From Diaporthe sp. PMI_573 (lineage: Eukaryota; Ascomycota; Sordariomycetes; Diaporthales; Diaporthaceae): a DNA stretch of 64,000 bases. How positions within the stretch are numbered: the stretch's first letter is position 1; each line of letters opens with the position of its first letter. Below the pieces are notes generated by a model. That model was not told where the DNA came from and searched no databases. It saw only the letters and a list, made by a program, of their open reading frames with translations. Positions 1-11,744 of this stretch are shown piece after piece. Location of the stretch: contig JAJTUP010000030.1 in assembly GCA_021399435.1 (NCBI GenBank), positions 682,001 to 746,000 on the forward strand. The letters are read 5' to 3'. The translations under genes and the position numbers were made by a program.

Positions 1-130
1 TGGCGAAGATGTGCGGGAGACGAAGGCGGGTGGGGCCGTGCTCGTTGTTATACCACTCGTGGAACTGGTCGAGGGACAGACCCGGCTTGGGCTGCATGGT
101 AACGTAGAGCATACCTGGATTAGACCCCAT
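1..130 (-). CDS. EthD-like domain protein, N-terminal fragment cut by the window edge
   Basis: Reading leftwards from an ATG at 130, 43 codons stay open to the edge of the window. The segment MLYVTMQPKPGLSLDQF followed by HEWYNNEHGPTRLRLP is the conserved opening of a fungal protein group with an EthD/dimeric alpha-beta-barrel domain, marked by the W-Y-N-x-E-H-x-P pattern. Some fungal members carry an alpha/beta-hydrolase domain further on, but that part is outside the window, so only the EthD portion is supported. EthD-type proteins act in or near oxidative degradation reactions; the precise role here is unknown. The start is well placed because an upstream methionine is absent in the frame and the conserved block begins at residue 7. 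Confidence 0.8.
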   Translation of the reverse strand, partial: MGSNPGMLYVTMQPKPGLSLDQFHEWYNNEHGPTRLRLPHIFA

Positions 131-1539
131 TGTGACGTGCGTCTGCGAGACTGGGAGATAGTCGACAGGGAAGGCGGAGGTATCGGACGGTACAGGAGGA
201 AGGCTCGAAGCTATCCGGATGGGAATTGGGTTCTGTGATGCTTCTCTCTGAGGCTCAAGTGTCGATGCTTGCTGCTGGGAAAAGGAGTCGAGCAAGAAGA
301 CGGAGGGATGGGGACGAGAGGAGGAAGAGGAACACCAGGAAACCTAGGCCGAAGCAGCCAGCCGTCATGGCGACCTCGGAAGTTGTCGCGGGAAATCGAT
401 CATGGCTCCCCACTCTCCGTCCCAGGGACCGACGGGTCACCCACCGGCGTCTGGGGTTGCCATGGAAGCTGGTTCTGCCGCAAGCTTTTGGATGGCGGAA
501 CGGAACGGGCGACCCAGCTCGGTACGGTGCTGGACGTCAGGACGTTGGACGCACCGGCAAACCGCGGGGTAAGTAACCACCTGCAAGTACCTAGGTCCCA
601 CAGATGGTGGGGGTGGCAGTGGCAGAGTGGCACGGCAAGCAGGAGCGGGAGTAGGTTTACCCGGGCCTGTTGTGAAAGGCGCCTACTTCAGAGCAAAGCA
701 TTGGAGCAACAAGGCGACTCACCAGGAGGGCAAAGCAATCTTCCAGCGATGTGCTCTTGATCTTATTATCTTATCCTTTAGACTACAGCAGAAGCTTTTC
801 CCAACTCCGAATTCGCTATTCAGACTGTGTTCTGGCAAAAGCTTCAGCCCCAGCCCACGGCTCTCGAGACTTTTTGAGGCCCCCGGTTTCTGGCCTTGAG
901 CACCTGAGTGGCTCACTGTCCCCAAGCTGGGCTCTGGTCGAGATGGGAAACCCACACATACCGGAGACCACCACAGAATACGCACAGTACACTTCCTTTC
1001 AATGCCAGAGCATGAATACAAATGACCGGTACCAAAGAATCGACATAATTTGGGCAGGCTCTATATTTGCTACCAACAAGTGGGCGAGGCTGTCTCAAAG
1101 ACCACAAGACCACTTCCAAGCAACGACATCAAGTGGAGAAACCTGCATCTTCTCACAACCTGAAATTCTTTGCTTAGCCTTCAAATGCTGTTGTCTCTTT
1201 TTGTGCTTGCAAGTGTGATGACTGAGCGAGTGCTCTCTTCTCTTCTCTTTTCAGCCAAGAAGTCAAGGCCGTACTCTGTCGAGGCTGCAGGTCTGCTTGC
1301 TTGGTTTGTGGCTTGAGCACAAGGATGCTGGCCTCTCCTTCATGCTCTCTGTTTGCCCATGACTCTGGGACTGCTCAATTGATCGTCAAGGCTGCCCTTG
1401 AGTCTTTCAACTGTCCCTTCTTACAGCCGGCTTAGGGCCTCAGCATCTTAGATATGGCTCTCTGCCTCAGACAAGTTGTCTCTCCTGCCCTTTCCAGGCC
1501 TTCTTTGCCTGTCTGCCTGTCGAGGGGCCTCTGATATCG
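131..1539. other. Intergenic, no supported gene
   Basis: This is the shared upstream region of the EthD-like gene (-) and the next gene (+). It contains pyrimidine-rich stretches around 1220-1260 and 1480-1500 and a TACCTAGGT-type motif near 590. The open frames on both strands lack recognisable domains and look like chance frames in GC-rich DNA. Confidence 0.5.
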
Positions 1540-3160
1540 ATGCCTTCTCACCCCAACCAGGACAATATCAATTTCTTATATGGCTCCCAGGGCCGCAGGA
1601 AAAGGCGTCGGCCATCTTTCTGGGGCTGCAGGCCCTGCAAACGAAGCCCGCCAGCCCGAGACCGCCATCCAGGACGAGAGACGCCTACAAAGCTCACCGA
1701 ACCGTCTTCGAACTCCGAGGTACCACGCGAACGCAGCCCTGCTCGTTCAGCCGGACAGCCACACAGCAGCCCAGCTCCACCGAGCCGACACAGTCTCTCC
1801 GCCGATCACGAGGTCATGGACGGCGGAGGAGACAGACCAGACGACTGGCCGTCTCCCATCGGCCACCAACAGGAATACCACTCCCCACGGCCTTCGACCT
1901 CGCGCGATCGGTGGCCCGTCATGCAGCCCTTCCGCACCCTCGTCGCCTCCGTCGAGCGCTGTCCCTGGGCAGCCGTCTCAGACCTTGGCCCTCCACGCGG
2001 CCAGTCCGCCTTCGACGATGTCTACTACCCGCCGGTGCCGCGCAGCCTCCTCCACGACACGGCCGTCTCCTTCGTGGTCAGGGACCACACACGCCCCGAC
2101 CTGCCCGAGTTTGTAATTTCCTGCCCGTTTGAGCACGTCGATCTTGTGAATCAGCTGCTCGCACCGGATGGCTCGCGCCGCCTGCTCAGTGCCAGGGGGA
2201 CGAGCGGTCAGCCGCGCGGCGGGGATCAGCTTAGGAGCATGCTCCTTGATGGCACGCCTAGCATCGAGCTGGCACTGCACGCTGACGCGGGTGGAGGTGG
2301 TGTCGGCGGGCCTAGTAACCGGCAGAGACGTTGGTCGGGTGATCAGCAAGGTGCTGCCGCATTCTGGTTCGGCGGCGGCGGCGGCGGGGACACTCGAGGA
2401 CGGGATAACCCGAACTACAGAGAATGGAGTCCCTCGAACATCAGAGGGCGGGATGATACGGGTACCAGGGGGCGGACTAATGGGGAAGTCAACAACGCCC
2501 GGGATCAAGTCAACAGCCCTTGGAATCAGCATACGTGAGTCCTCCGTGAGTCTCGTTCATGCGGGTGGGCTCCAAAACTTCACCTGCCTTGAGAAATCGC
2601 TCACAGCTCATCACTGGGGACAGGTCGACCATGAATGAGCCGACTGGTCTCGCAGGAACGCCGCCAGTAGCCAAAGACGTAGATGGTCTCTTGCGAGCGG
2701 AGGAACCCGAGGTCGAGCATCCGAGGACAAATCAGGTTTCAGCATCGCCACTATGCACACCGACGCCACTGCGAGCACCAATGACACCTCCGCCTGGCTC
2801 TGGCTCTGAACGAACAGGCAGCGCGTTCGGTTATTTCTCCCCGAGTCCTTTGCTTTTTCAGGCAACCGTCGAAAGCGCCCCGCCTACCCCATCCACAGAG
2901 CCTGCGAAGGTGGTGGGCCGAGATGATCCAGCAACAGCAGCTGTGCTAGAAGAGGGACGGGCAGAGGGGATGAGGATCAGGGGGATCGGAAGCATGTGGG
3001 CCCTGGGGCAGTGGGTGAACCTCCCGCGCTGGTGTATGTGCAGCCCAGTCCTGGGCAGTTGGAGCGCGGGGTGCCGGTGACTGGGTGGTTGTGTGATCCT
3101 GAGTGGCTTCGCCGGAGGTTCAGGGACTTTACGCTGGGGAATGTGCACGGGAATCAGTAG
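1540..3160 (+). CDS. Uncharacterised protein, two exons, apparent frame slip near the 3' end
   Basis: I do not recognise this protein. Exon 1 is open from 1540 to about 2534 and encodes a Ser/Pro/Arg-rich N-terminus, then a more ordered stretch (roughly residues 120-215, containing AFDDVYYPPVPRSLL and FVISCPFEHVDLVNQLL), then Gly/Arg-rich sequence. A donor GTGAGT at 2535 and an acceptor ending at 2623 join it in phase to a second exon open to about 2968. The plausible C-terminus (GWLCDPEWLRRRFRDF, stop at 3158-3160) lies in another frame. The switch needs one extra base, and the G4 run at 2966-2969 is the simplest site. The first ATG is a guess; a start at the methionine near codon 93 is equally possible. 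Splicing and frame should be treated as provisional. Confidence 0.5.
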
Positions 3161-3707
3161 TGATGTGCAGGAAGATGTCATATTTCTACCTCAAATGAGC
3201 TATGACTGCGTGGAATGGCAGTGTCGTGGACGGCCACAAGATTTTGCTAGTCACATCTGCCCTCTCTTCTGTGTCTTGCTACTACTCTAAGCCATCCTCC
3301 CACAGCCATCTTCTTTTTCTGTAGCTAATGGCTTCAGGTCGCCCATTTGAAGGCTTGCTCGGCTCAGAGGGAGACCATTTTATTCTCATTATGCCCTCCT
3401 GAGCTCGCCTTCTCAAAGCCATCACCAGTGGGATGACTGTCTGTGTTTTGATCTCCCCTCCCGACGGGAAAAACCAATGAACTTAGCATGCAAGACAACA
3501 ATCTCGCCCAAAATTTCCGTAACCTCCTTCCCCTTCACCACTGCGACAAAGAGGGTACTTCCTCTACCCCTGGTCGAGAGCCGCGGCATCATCAGGCGGC
3601 ATCAGTCTTGCTGCGATTTGGTAGGAACTCCTCTGGCTCGGGGCTTGTCTCGGGGCCTGTTTGATGAGGACAGCTATGTCAGCACGAACGTTATGCAACC
3701 ATTATCA
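3161..3707. other. Intergenic between convergent genes
   Basis: This region contains the 3' ends of the flanking genes. A G10 run at 3721-3730 lies just inside the next gene's terminal codons. Nothing else is recognisable. Confidence 0.5.
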
Positions 3708-4838
3708 TCATCTGTGTGTGTGGGGGGGGGACCTACTCCACCGCTCCCGCTCCGCAGTGAGCTCCCTCAGGTAGTTCACCTGCCCCTCCTTCTCGCAGCA
3801 CATGGCGGCGAACCGCCGCAGGTTATAGACGAGCTCCTTCATGTAATGCCTCTTGGCGGCGACCTGCGGGGCCTTGAAGAACCTGCTGCGGACCCGGTTG
3901 GTCACGGTCAGGGCCTTTTGCATGTACTCGACGCGGTGCTCGAGCTCGTAGATGATGTGCAGGGTCTCGGGGACCTTGTCGCCGTAGGTTTCGTTCAGCC
4001 GCTCGGGGGACTTCCAGGTCGACTCGGGCTTCTTGCCGTCGTGCTGCGTGATGAGTCTCTCGAGGTGGTAGGCGTACCTGCGAATGTTGAGGAAGTTGTT
4101 GACGCTCTTCTCTATGGCCTGGCTGGAGTGCTTGGTTGCTGGCAGCTCGTGGTTGTAGTTGTCTAGGATGCTCTGCATTGTGGGGTGCATCTCCTCGATG
4201 GTGGCGCGGATGGTCTTGGCTCGGGCAAGGGCCTCCTCCTTGCTGAGCCACAGGCCGGGGCCTAGGTACCGCTTGTACTCGTCCTTGTCCTCGTCGGAGT
4301 CATCCTCGTCCTGCTCGTTCTCGTCGGAGCCCTCGTTCTCGTCGGAGCCGTTCTCATCAGAGCCGTTCTTGTCGGAGCCGTCCTCGTTGTCCTGGCCACC
4401 GCTACCGCTACCGCTGCCGGAGCTGGACTCAACCTCGCCGTCGCTAACATCGCTGTCGTCGTCGCCCTCGTCATCCTCCTCCTCCTCCTCCTCCTCCTCA
4501 GGATCGACGCCGTCAAGTTGTGCCTGCTTGCGCCTCTCGTGAACGCGATCGGCCTCGTTCATCCGCTTGATCTCCTGCTTGTAAACCTCGTAGGCAGCAA
4601 CGATCTCGTCAATGCCAACCTTCAGGCTCCTGCCGATGTCCATGCCCACGGCCGTGAGCCAGCTCTCGCCCTCCTCGGGGGGGTTGGGCTTGATGACGGA
4701 GTTTCTCTGCTGGGCGAGCGCGTCGAGGCTCGAGTGGCCCGGGCCGAAGATGCGGTAGGCGAGGATCAGGTTGGGGGAGGTGCCTGGGTAGACGACTGTT
4801 GCGTCGCGGTGTTTCGGGGTGTCTTTCTTGGGAGTCAT
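3708..4838 (-). CDS. Uncharacterised acidic protein
   Basis: This is a single uninterrupted frame of 376 codons, read right to left from an ATG at 4838. No named family is recognised. Residues 1-105 are mixed sequence with a hydrophobic opening (SPNLILAYRIFGPG). Residues about 113-195 form a long low-complexity acidic block: a Glu run, an SGSGSGSG stretch and several copies of a GSDEN unit. Residues 195-370 are helical and charged, with repeated aromatic/Leu positions suggesting a coiled-coil or helical bundle. The C-terminal 15 residues are Arg/Ser/His-rich and could be intron read-through, because a GTAGGT sits just before them. Protein-protein or chromatin-associated roles are common for such compositions, but none can be assigned here. 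Confidence 0.65.
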   Translation of the reverse strand: MTPKKDTPKHRDATVVYPGTSPNLILAYRIFGPGHSSLDALAQQRNSVIKPNPPEEGESWLTAVGMDIGRSLKVGIDEIVAAYEVYKQEIKRMNEADRVHERRKQAQLDGVDPEEEEEEEEDDEGDDDSDVSDGEVESSSGSGSGSGGQDNEDGSDKNGSDENGSDENEGSDENEQDEDDSDEDKDEYKRYLGPGLWLSKEEALARAKTIRATIEEMHPTMQSILDNYNHELPATKHSSQAIEKSVNNFLNIRRYAYHLERLITQHDGKKPESTWKSPERLNETYGDKVPETLHIIYELEHRVEYMQKALTVTNRVRSRFFKAPQVAAKRHYMKELVYNLRRFAAMCCEKEGQVNYLRELTAERERWSRSPPHTHR

Positions 4839-6180
4839 TGTGATCTCTTCTCGCTGTCTTGATTTGTTGTGTGGGGTGTTCTTTGGGTGATGGGGCAGGC
4901 CAGACGTGGTGTTGATGGTGGTGCGATTGCCTTGAAGATGGCAATAACGAAAGGAGTTTCAAAGAAAATTGGGTAAGTTGAGGGGTGCTGGGAAGACTAA
5001 ACGGCAGATGGGAAGTTGGGATTGCAAAGCTGAAGGTTAAGTACAGCGGTCTACTGGCATTCACTTTCAGTCTTCGATATGTAGTGTTCAGATTGTTTAC
5101 TGAAAACAATTGGTTGGAGGTGGTGAACAGGAAACGTTGAGCCCCATCAGGTCTTTTCGCCCAGCAGTTTGAATAAGGCCAATTCGAAGCTCCTATTGTC
5201 TCTCTTGAAAATAATTTGAAGCAGCTTTCCATAATCGGCTGCAAGCTCTGTGAATCACCCAGTCTAAACCATCCCATGTTTTGTGCTAGCTCTCGCTTCT
5301 CGATGCATCTTGATTCTGTCGTGTTGTTCTTCAGTCTCTCAGGGATGGAACATCAAATACTGACGTTTAAACCTTTGATAATGGTAAGTGCCTACAGTAA
5401 AATTTACGAATTCTCATCAAACATTTGCGCATGGTCACAGACCTCAGAATGTCCCAAGAATCGGGCTGTGTGGTATGCTTGTAAAGTCACATGCTAAAGG
5501 TGAGATGGACATCAATGTTAGACAAAAGAAGAGAAGCTACGAGGTTCTGTATGTCGTCAAATACAGAAACGGTGTCACTTTTATCTCAAACAAGTCATCC
5601 TATTGAGCTTCCAGTCGTCAATAAGGGAACAGGTGCTCATGGTGATGCCGGACCTCAGGGCTTCGCTCTTCTGACATTGTCCAGTAGAAAAGATATTTTC
5701 AACCATGGAGGCGTGGTTCAACCACACAAATTAATTAAACGCTTACCACTAGGTAGCCCACATAAAGAGAACTGAAGTTGACATCGGAACAAACATTGAA
5801 TGCAGAGGCAGCTGAATCTTAGCTGACCCCCACCCCCCCTCCATCCAGCCCCCTTGATTCACCATCAACCCGAACCCTGCCTCGGTTGGTCTCGGCGTGC
5901 GCGTGGGGTAAGTACCTAATGCAGGACGACGTCAGGTCCCAGCGTGCCTGGCTTGCGACAGTCGCATGCGGTAGTCACCGGTACCCGCAAGGGTGCGGCT
6001 AGGAGCAACGGGGCAGCATGACTGGCCGGGCAGACAGGTGATCCCCCCAGGTGGCGTGCCTCTTGATGCGTCGTGGAGGTTCTAGATCCCTGATGGAAGA
6101 ATGGATCTGCACAGACCTTGCACCTTAAAAGCTGGCATCCTGACGGAGTACGGTACCCGACCCGTACTGCCGTGCAACTA

Positions 6181-6330
6181 TACCTAGGTACGTACGTATA
6201 CACGTAAGAGACGGCCTGACTGGCTGGGCAGCTGGTAGAGTCAGCAGTGGGACCCGTCACACCTGCAGGCAGGTACAGACTTCCTCCTGGGTGGTACCTA
6301 GGTACATAGGTACCTAGGTACGTACCTAGA
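6181..6330. repeat. Cluster of TACCTAGGTA / GTACGTAC palindromic units
   Basis: Overlapping palindromes TACCTAGGTA and TACGTACGTA occur at 6181-6200 and again at 6293-6330, with further GGTACC sites on both sides. Such TAGGTAC-rich tracts are a recurring low-complexity component of Pezizomycotina intergenic DNA. No flanking duplication or coding capacity suggests a transposon. Confidence 0.6.
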
Positions 6331-7159
6331 GAAATGGGCAGGAAGGGGGGTAAGTTGTTTTGCAGGGAGGCAGGCACGGGGGAAGAGGCTAGGTACCCGG
6401 GACATCCAAAAGCCAATGCAGGAGGCCATTGGTCCAAATCCCACGCAACTGGTACATCACAATCAAGGCCTGTCGTACGTACATGGTTCGAGCCACCACA
6501 GGTGCAAAGTCAAAAAGACAATGCTGGTCACTTGCTTATCAATTGCCCCTCTCTCTCTCACGCTACTGGGAAGCGCCGCACTACAGGACAGGCTACAGCA
6601 ACTGTTGTTCTTTTTTTTTTCTTTCTGTATGGTACATCGATGGGCAGGATGCAGAGAGATACTGGAGACGGGAAGGCGCGAGCAGGCTGGTCCGAGTGAC
6701 GTAATGTGCCAGGGCACACAACCTCCTCGCCTCAGGTGTGCTCAGGGTCCAGCTTGGTCTGGCAGTCTGCCAGTCAGTCTCTCGGTTTGTCTGCTTGTCT
6801 CAGTCCGTTATTCTGTTAGTCTGTCCGACTGTCTGGCAGTCTGGGAGCACCCGTAGCACCAGCATCAGTCTCAGTCTCAGTCTCATCCCAGTCTCGTCAT
6901 CTTCACCGTCACCGTCGCCGCCCACCGTCGCCGTACGAACTTTGCTCAGCCAGCCTTCACTTTGTCAACAGCCCAACCCAACCCTCGCTATTCTCAGCAT
7001 CTTGTTTGTTAGACCCAGATACATGCTTGGCCGCCTGTGTACCTCCTGTTCAGAGGGATGGATACGTGAGAAGGATCACGGGTGGACCAACAGCTGCTCA
7101 TTCATCGCCTGAGGAATCGATCCCACAAGCTGCCTATACGTACCTGTGACCACACACTG

Positions 7160-7160
<1 letters not shown>

Positions 7161-7191
<31 letters not shown>

Positions 7192-7219
7192 TGCTGCTGC
7201 TGCTGCCGCTGCTGCTGCC
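7161..7219 (+). repeat. GCC/GCT trinucleotide repeat
   Basis: An array of GCC followed by GCT triplets lies about 170 bp before the chosen start of the histidine kinase. In the kinase frame it would read as about 20 alanines, because the frame stays open upstream to about 7082. It may therefore be 5' UTR or an N-terminal poly-Ala extension. Confidence 0.75.
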
Positions 7220-7387
7220 ACAGCCCTCTGCTACCACTTCCGTCGTAAGAGGTCACGGCTCGAGCGTCGTCGTCCCTGCACTGCGCCTGCACCTCGCCCT
7301 CAGACACTCCCGCATCCCATCCCCTTTGTCAGGGACTCTCGGGGCTCCACGGTAATCGTGGGGATACCTGCACAGCAGGGCCACTCA

Positions 7388-10300
7388 ATGCCAGACCTTG
7401 GCTTTGAGCAGCTAGCCAACGCTGGACTGTCCGTCTTCGACCTCAACTCCGAGTACCTTGACCGGAATGACTGGTGAGTCTGACTGACGGTGACTTGTCT
7501 CGGCCCACCTCTTCTTGCCTGCTTTGCATTGCGTGGACGTGCAAACCCACACAATAAGCTCACACTAGGCTCTGTTGTCGCATGCCCACCACAACCATAC
7601 TGTATGGTCCAGTCAACTAACTTGAACATAGGTCAAAGACTCCCCTTGGCCCGTCGTCGGAATGGCCGCAGTCCCTCACCTCGTACGCCAGCCTGATCAA
7701 GGCCCTGCCGCATCCCGCTGCTGTCTTCTGGGGCTCGCAGCTCTCCATCCTCCACAACTTTGCCTGGGGCGCCGCCTCGAACTACCACGATGGCCAGGGC
7801 CACCCCGCCTTTGAGAAATACCGGGGGGAGGCTCGAGGCGCCCTCCAGTCAGCAGTCACTGGCCGAACCGTCAGGATAGGTACGTACTCACCTCCCGGCC
7901 CGCTGGATATCTTGGCCCCGGCCTTCGCCCTAACCCCTACGACTCGCAACACATCGCTGCCAGTCATCATCTGGCTGACAGGTGCGCACTCATAGCTGGC
8001 GACCTCTTCTCCCAGAACATTCCTGGGGGCACCCTCAGCGCACCCGTGGTGATTTGCCCTCTGCTTGATGACAGGGGCCACCGCCAAGGCGCCTTTGCCC
8101 AGTCACTCGACGGCACTGCTTCACAACGCTCGCTCGACACTGAGCTCCTGGGACGGAGGTCCAATCCCGAGTCCCCTGCCGCTTACAGCACGGCTCCAAA
8201 CGACGGCTTCCTCGACAAGTCACAGGCGGATCAGGATGAGATCCTTAGCAAGGCCTTGCCGCCTGGCCCGAGCGACCGGCCCATGGATGCGGTCTCGGAG
8301 CAAGGTCACATCGACCTGAAACAAAGCCAGCTCTTCCAGCGTTTTTCTGAGCTACTGCCAACCGGTCTGGCCATACTGAACCATAACGTGAGTGCCCAGT
8401 CTCATCTCTCCGGCTCCCTTGCACTCCAGGGCATGGTAACATCTCATCCGGTGGGGGTGGGTACTGACACAAGCACTTAGGCCGAGGCCATCTTCGTCAA
8501 CGACCAGTTTTTTAGCCTAACAACCAAGAAGACTTCGCGCGAGTTCCGCTCCTGGCCCGAGAGCATAGATCCCCGCGACTATGAGCGGGTCATGTCAGAG
8601 TATCGTGAAGCATTCAAGGAACGGAGGGACGTCAAGGTCGATTTCAGATGTGTGGCTGGCGATGAAGGCGAGAGAAGCGACCCAGACCAGCCCGAGGACG
8701 ACGAGTGGCGCATGTTCCTGCTTAGGCCCCTGAACTCTAACCGGGATTCCGGGTACATCTGCGCCGTTGTCGACATCACGGAACTCAAGACGGCCGAGCT
8801 GGCACAGCAGCGCACGGCCACCGACGCCAAGGACCGCAAGCAGCAGCAAGAGCGCTTCATCGACATGATCTCTCACGAGATCAGGAACCCTCTCAGTGCC
8901 GTGTTACATCTCGCCGAAGAAATCAAAGACACGAGCAAGGCCATAGGGGGAGACGGGTCTCGGTCTGACCTGGTCGCAGAGATAATCGACGCAGCCGAGA
9001 CCATCTTGGTCTGTGTGTCACATCAGAGTGTTCTCGTTGACGACATCCTGAATTTCTCAAAGCTGGATAGCGCCATGATGTCGCTGGCCCCCAGCATATC
9101 ACAGCCAAAATGGATCCTCTCCAAACAGCTCAAGGTTTTCCAAGCTGAGCTAAAGACCAATAACATTGGGTTCGAATACGCCATGGATACTACCTTCGCT
9201 GAGCTCGCGGTCGACTGGGTGGTCGCAGATCTCGCACGTATCAAGCAGGTCCTTGTGAATCTGATGACCAACGCTATCAAGTTCACCTCGAGAACCAATG
9301 GCGACAGGAGGGTGACAGTCGCGCTGGGTGCATCCGTCGAGAGGCCGACGTCGTATCCGCCAAATGTGGTTTTCTTCAACGACTACAACGGCGAGGGAGA
9401 CCAGACTCGAGGTCCAGAATGGGGTGACGGTCCAGCCTTCTACCTCATGGTCGCCGTCAAGGATACAGGCATTGGCATCTCTTCCAAAGACCAGGCGAGG
9501 CTGTTCGAGCGCTTCCGGCAGGCGACGCCCAAGACATCCGAGACATATGGAGGTTCAGGGTTAGGCCTATCAATATCGCGAAAATTATGCCAGCTACATG
9601 GCGGAGACATAGGTGTAGGCTCCAACGAGGGACAGGGTTCTACTTTTGGCTTCTATTTCAAGGTTCGCCGCGCCTCACCGCCGCCCGATGAAAGCACCGC
9701 TGCGCCGGGGAGGATCACACCCATGAGGCAAAGTTCCTCTGAGAATATACCGACAGGGCCGTTGCTGCCAGCCCCGCCACAACAATACAAAACTGCGGTT
9801 GGGACCATCAAGGAATCGGCCACGAGTGAGGATTCGGACAGGGCGCGAGATGGCGGTGCAATGAGTCGTAAAATCTCCGACAAGCCAGGTCTCGATCGAG
9901 ACACAGACACGAACCCCACGTTGATTCAGCCGGTGGAACGTGTGTCAACCGTAAGTACTAGTCCAGCAGGAGAGGGAGGATCCACTGGGGCTACAGAGCG
10001 CTGACAACACAACCGAGCAGCCGATCCAAGAAGCACTTGCCCATCGTGGCAGAGTCGGCTCCGAGCAGGGCGGGAATCCAAGCGCCTCACGGGACACCGA
10101 AGAGGGGCAACCGCGTGATCAGGGACAAATAAGAAGGACTTTACTTCTTGTCGAGGATAATCTGATCAATCAGAAGGTGCTCAAGAGGCAATTGCAAGTA
10201 AGTAGCTTCCGATCAAGCATGATCAGTTGGATGACCTTTTGTTGTACCCATCCGGGCCGCACATGTTTTTTCGTTGGTCAAGCAACTAAACTTTACCTCG

Positions 10301-10704
10301 CGCAGAACCATGGATTCGAAGTCTTCACCGCAAACAATGGCCAGGAAGCCGTGGACGCCGTCATCAACCGCACAAAAGGACATGATACCGGCAAGGGGGC
10401 TGCCGGAGGAGCTCAACCGGAAGACGACGGGAGCGACCATTTCTCGTGCATCCTGATGGACCAGGAGATGCCGGTCAAGGACGGCAACACGGCGGCCCGG
10501 GAGATCAAGGACCTGCAGGCCAGGCACGAGGTCGGCAGGTCGCCCATCCTGGGCGTCAGCGCGAACGTGAGGGAGGAGCAGACGCGGGTCATGAAGGAGG
10601 CTGGTATGGATGAGGTTATCAGCAAGCCTTTCAAGGTTAAGGATCTTGTTAGGAAGATTGATTTCTTGGCGGAGACTATTGCTGGCAAAGAGGACGACAC
10701 ATGA
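7388..10704 (+). CDS. Hybrid histidine kinase (PAS-HisKA-HATPase-REC)
   Basis: This is a two-component sensor that autophosphorylates on His and relays the phosphate to its own receiver Asp, normally feeding the Ypd1/Ssk1-Skn7 pathway. Six exons fit: 7388-7473, 7632-7883, 7982-8387, 8481-9950, 10021-10197 and 10306-10704, giving 929 residues. The N-terminal part has the WSKTPLGPSSEWPQSL motif seen ahead of PAS-like input domains, and a second PAS-like region ends near residue 340. The H-box is FIDMISHEIRNPLSAV with His380. The N-box is IKQVLVNLMTNAIKF, the G1 box DTGIGIS, the F-box LFERFRQ and the G2 box GGSGLGLSISR. A Ser/Pro-rich linker follows. The receiver starts LLLVEDNLINQKVLKRQL, with phospho-acceptor Asp849 in ILMDQEMPVKDG and the conserved Lys in ISKPF. 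No transmembrane segment is evident, so it is probably cytosolic. The start could lie upstream because the frame is open to 7082. The 7883/7982 junction has alternatives. Confidence 0.9.
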
Positions 10705-11744
10705 ATTGGGGCCTGCTTGGGGGTTTAAGGGATCGGTTGGGTGGGTGGATGGACATTCACGGGCGCTCAGGCTGTGATTCTGTGGCATTGCGGCATGATC
10801 GTGGGCCAGGAGTGGAGTGGCTTTTGCCCAAGCAAGGGATTTGTCCACGTTGGTCATCCAGGTTATATCTAAGCCTGTTAAATTGATTAAGATCAAATTC
10901 TTCATCATTCTAAAACTAGTAGCTACAATTACCCTGGGGTGGTGTGACGGTACGAAGCTTATACACTGCTTAGTATTTCCAATGTCGATTGGAAATTCTG
11001 GTCTTTTAGCCAAGCGGTCTATTTACTGGCAGTAATAGAATCCGTCTTAATTTCCATCATATAAATGGAGGCTTAAAACTACTTGGAAGATGTATTACTA
11101 TTTGGTGGAACCCCACCAAATAGCGCATCCGGCTGCAGGGTGTATTCTGCTGCACGACGACGTACATCTAACTTACGAAGCAGGCTGCCCAATGAGCCCA
11201 ATAAGGCTGTGCTACCATCGTGCATTTCGACGTCGAATGAGCCAATGAGCCAGAAATGAAATCAGAAGGGTGGTCAGCATGCTGCTGCACGGGTTTCTGA
11301 ATTGTTTTTATACGTGGCACACCCTAACGCCAGTCCACGAGGCTGTGTTGTTCTCATTTTTTTAATACTACCCCTCAACCCCCCAAATAATGACTCCTTC
11401 AAGTACATAGTCCTACTGACAGACTCCAGCATTTCGGTCGTACACTCTCGCTCTGTCTTTCTCACCAGAGCCAAATTTTGTTGCCCCGCGAGACAAGTCA
11501 AGCATTTTATCTTCGGTTATTCTCTGACCTTTCCGTACGCGAGCTTACTACCCATCTCCGAGCGAAACGATCACAGCGGAGTGTCACAGCCGTTTACAAC
11601 TATTTCCCAAGCGAAGCATCGGCCGTCGACCCTGTCACCCTTTGAGTAAAGCCGTACAATTTGGCCTCAACTCTGGCTCTATTGCACCACCACATTTAGC
11701 TCAACCCACAAGAGATACCCTTCAGTATCCACTCACTCAACATC
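10705..11744. other. Intergenic, AT-rich
   Basis: This stretch is more AT-rich than its neighbours, especially at 10860-11110. It holds a perfect 11-bp inverted repeat (11098-11123) and a short tandem AATGAGCC near 11236. No gene is supported. Confidence 0.5.
11098..11123. repeat. Perfect 11-bp inverted repeat with 4-nt loop
   Basis: CTATTTGGTGG is followed by AACC and then its exact reverse complement. It could form a hairpin in RNA or be the remnant of a palindromic element. It lies about 400 bp downstream of the kinase stop, in AT-rich DNA. Confidence 0.7.

Larger units (their letters stand above)
4839..7387. other. Long intergenic region with TAGGTAC-type palindromic repeats
   Basis: This is 2.5 kb without a supported gene. 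From about 5900 to 6490 the sequence is dense in GGTACCTAGGTAC and related palindromic units (for example 6181-6200 and 6293-6330). A T10 tract lies near 6610 and a CTGTC/CAGTCT-rich stretch at 6760-6850. The 3' part is the upstream region of the histidine kinase gene and includes a GCC/GCT trinucleotide repeat. Confidence 0.6.

Noticed and set aside
4159..4542. Ser-rich 127-codon plus-strand frame
   Set aside because: Complement of the acidic repeat of the 3708-4838 gene; serine runs are the antisense of Asp/Glu codons.
5216..5775. Overlapping short plus-strand frames
   Set aside because: Three unrelated frames under 100 codons in AT-richer intergenic DNA, without splice logic or domain.
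10213..11013. 266-codon minus-strand frame
   Set aside because: Antisense of the receiver domain of the histidine kinase; no family resemblance.
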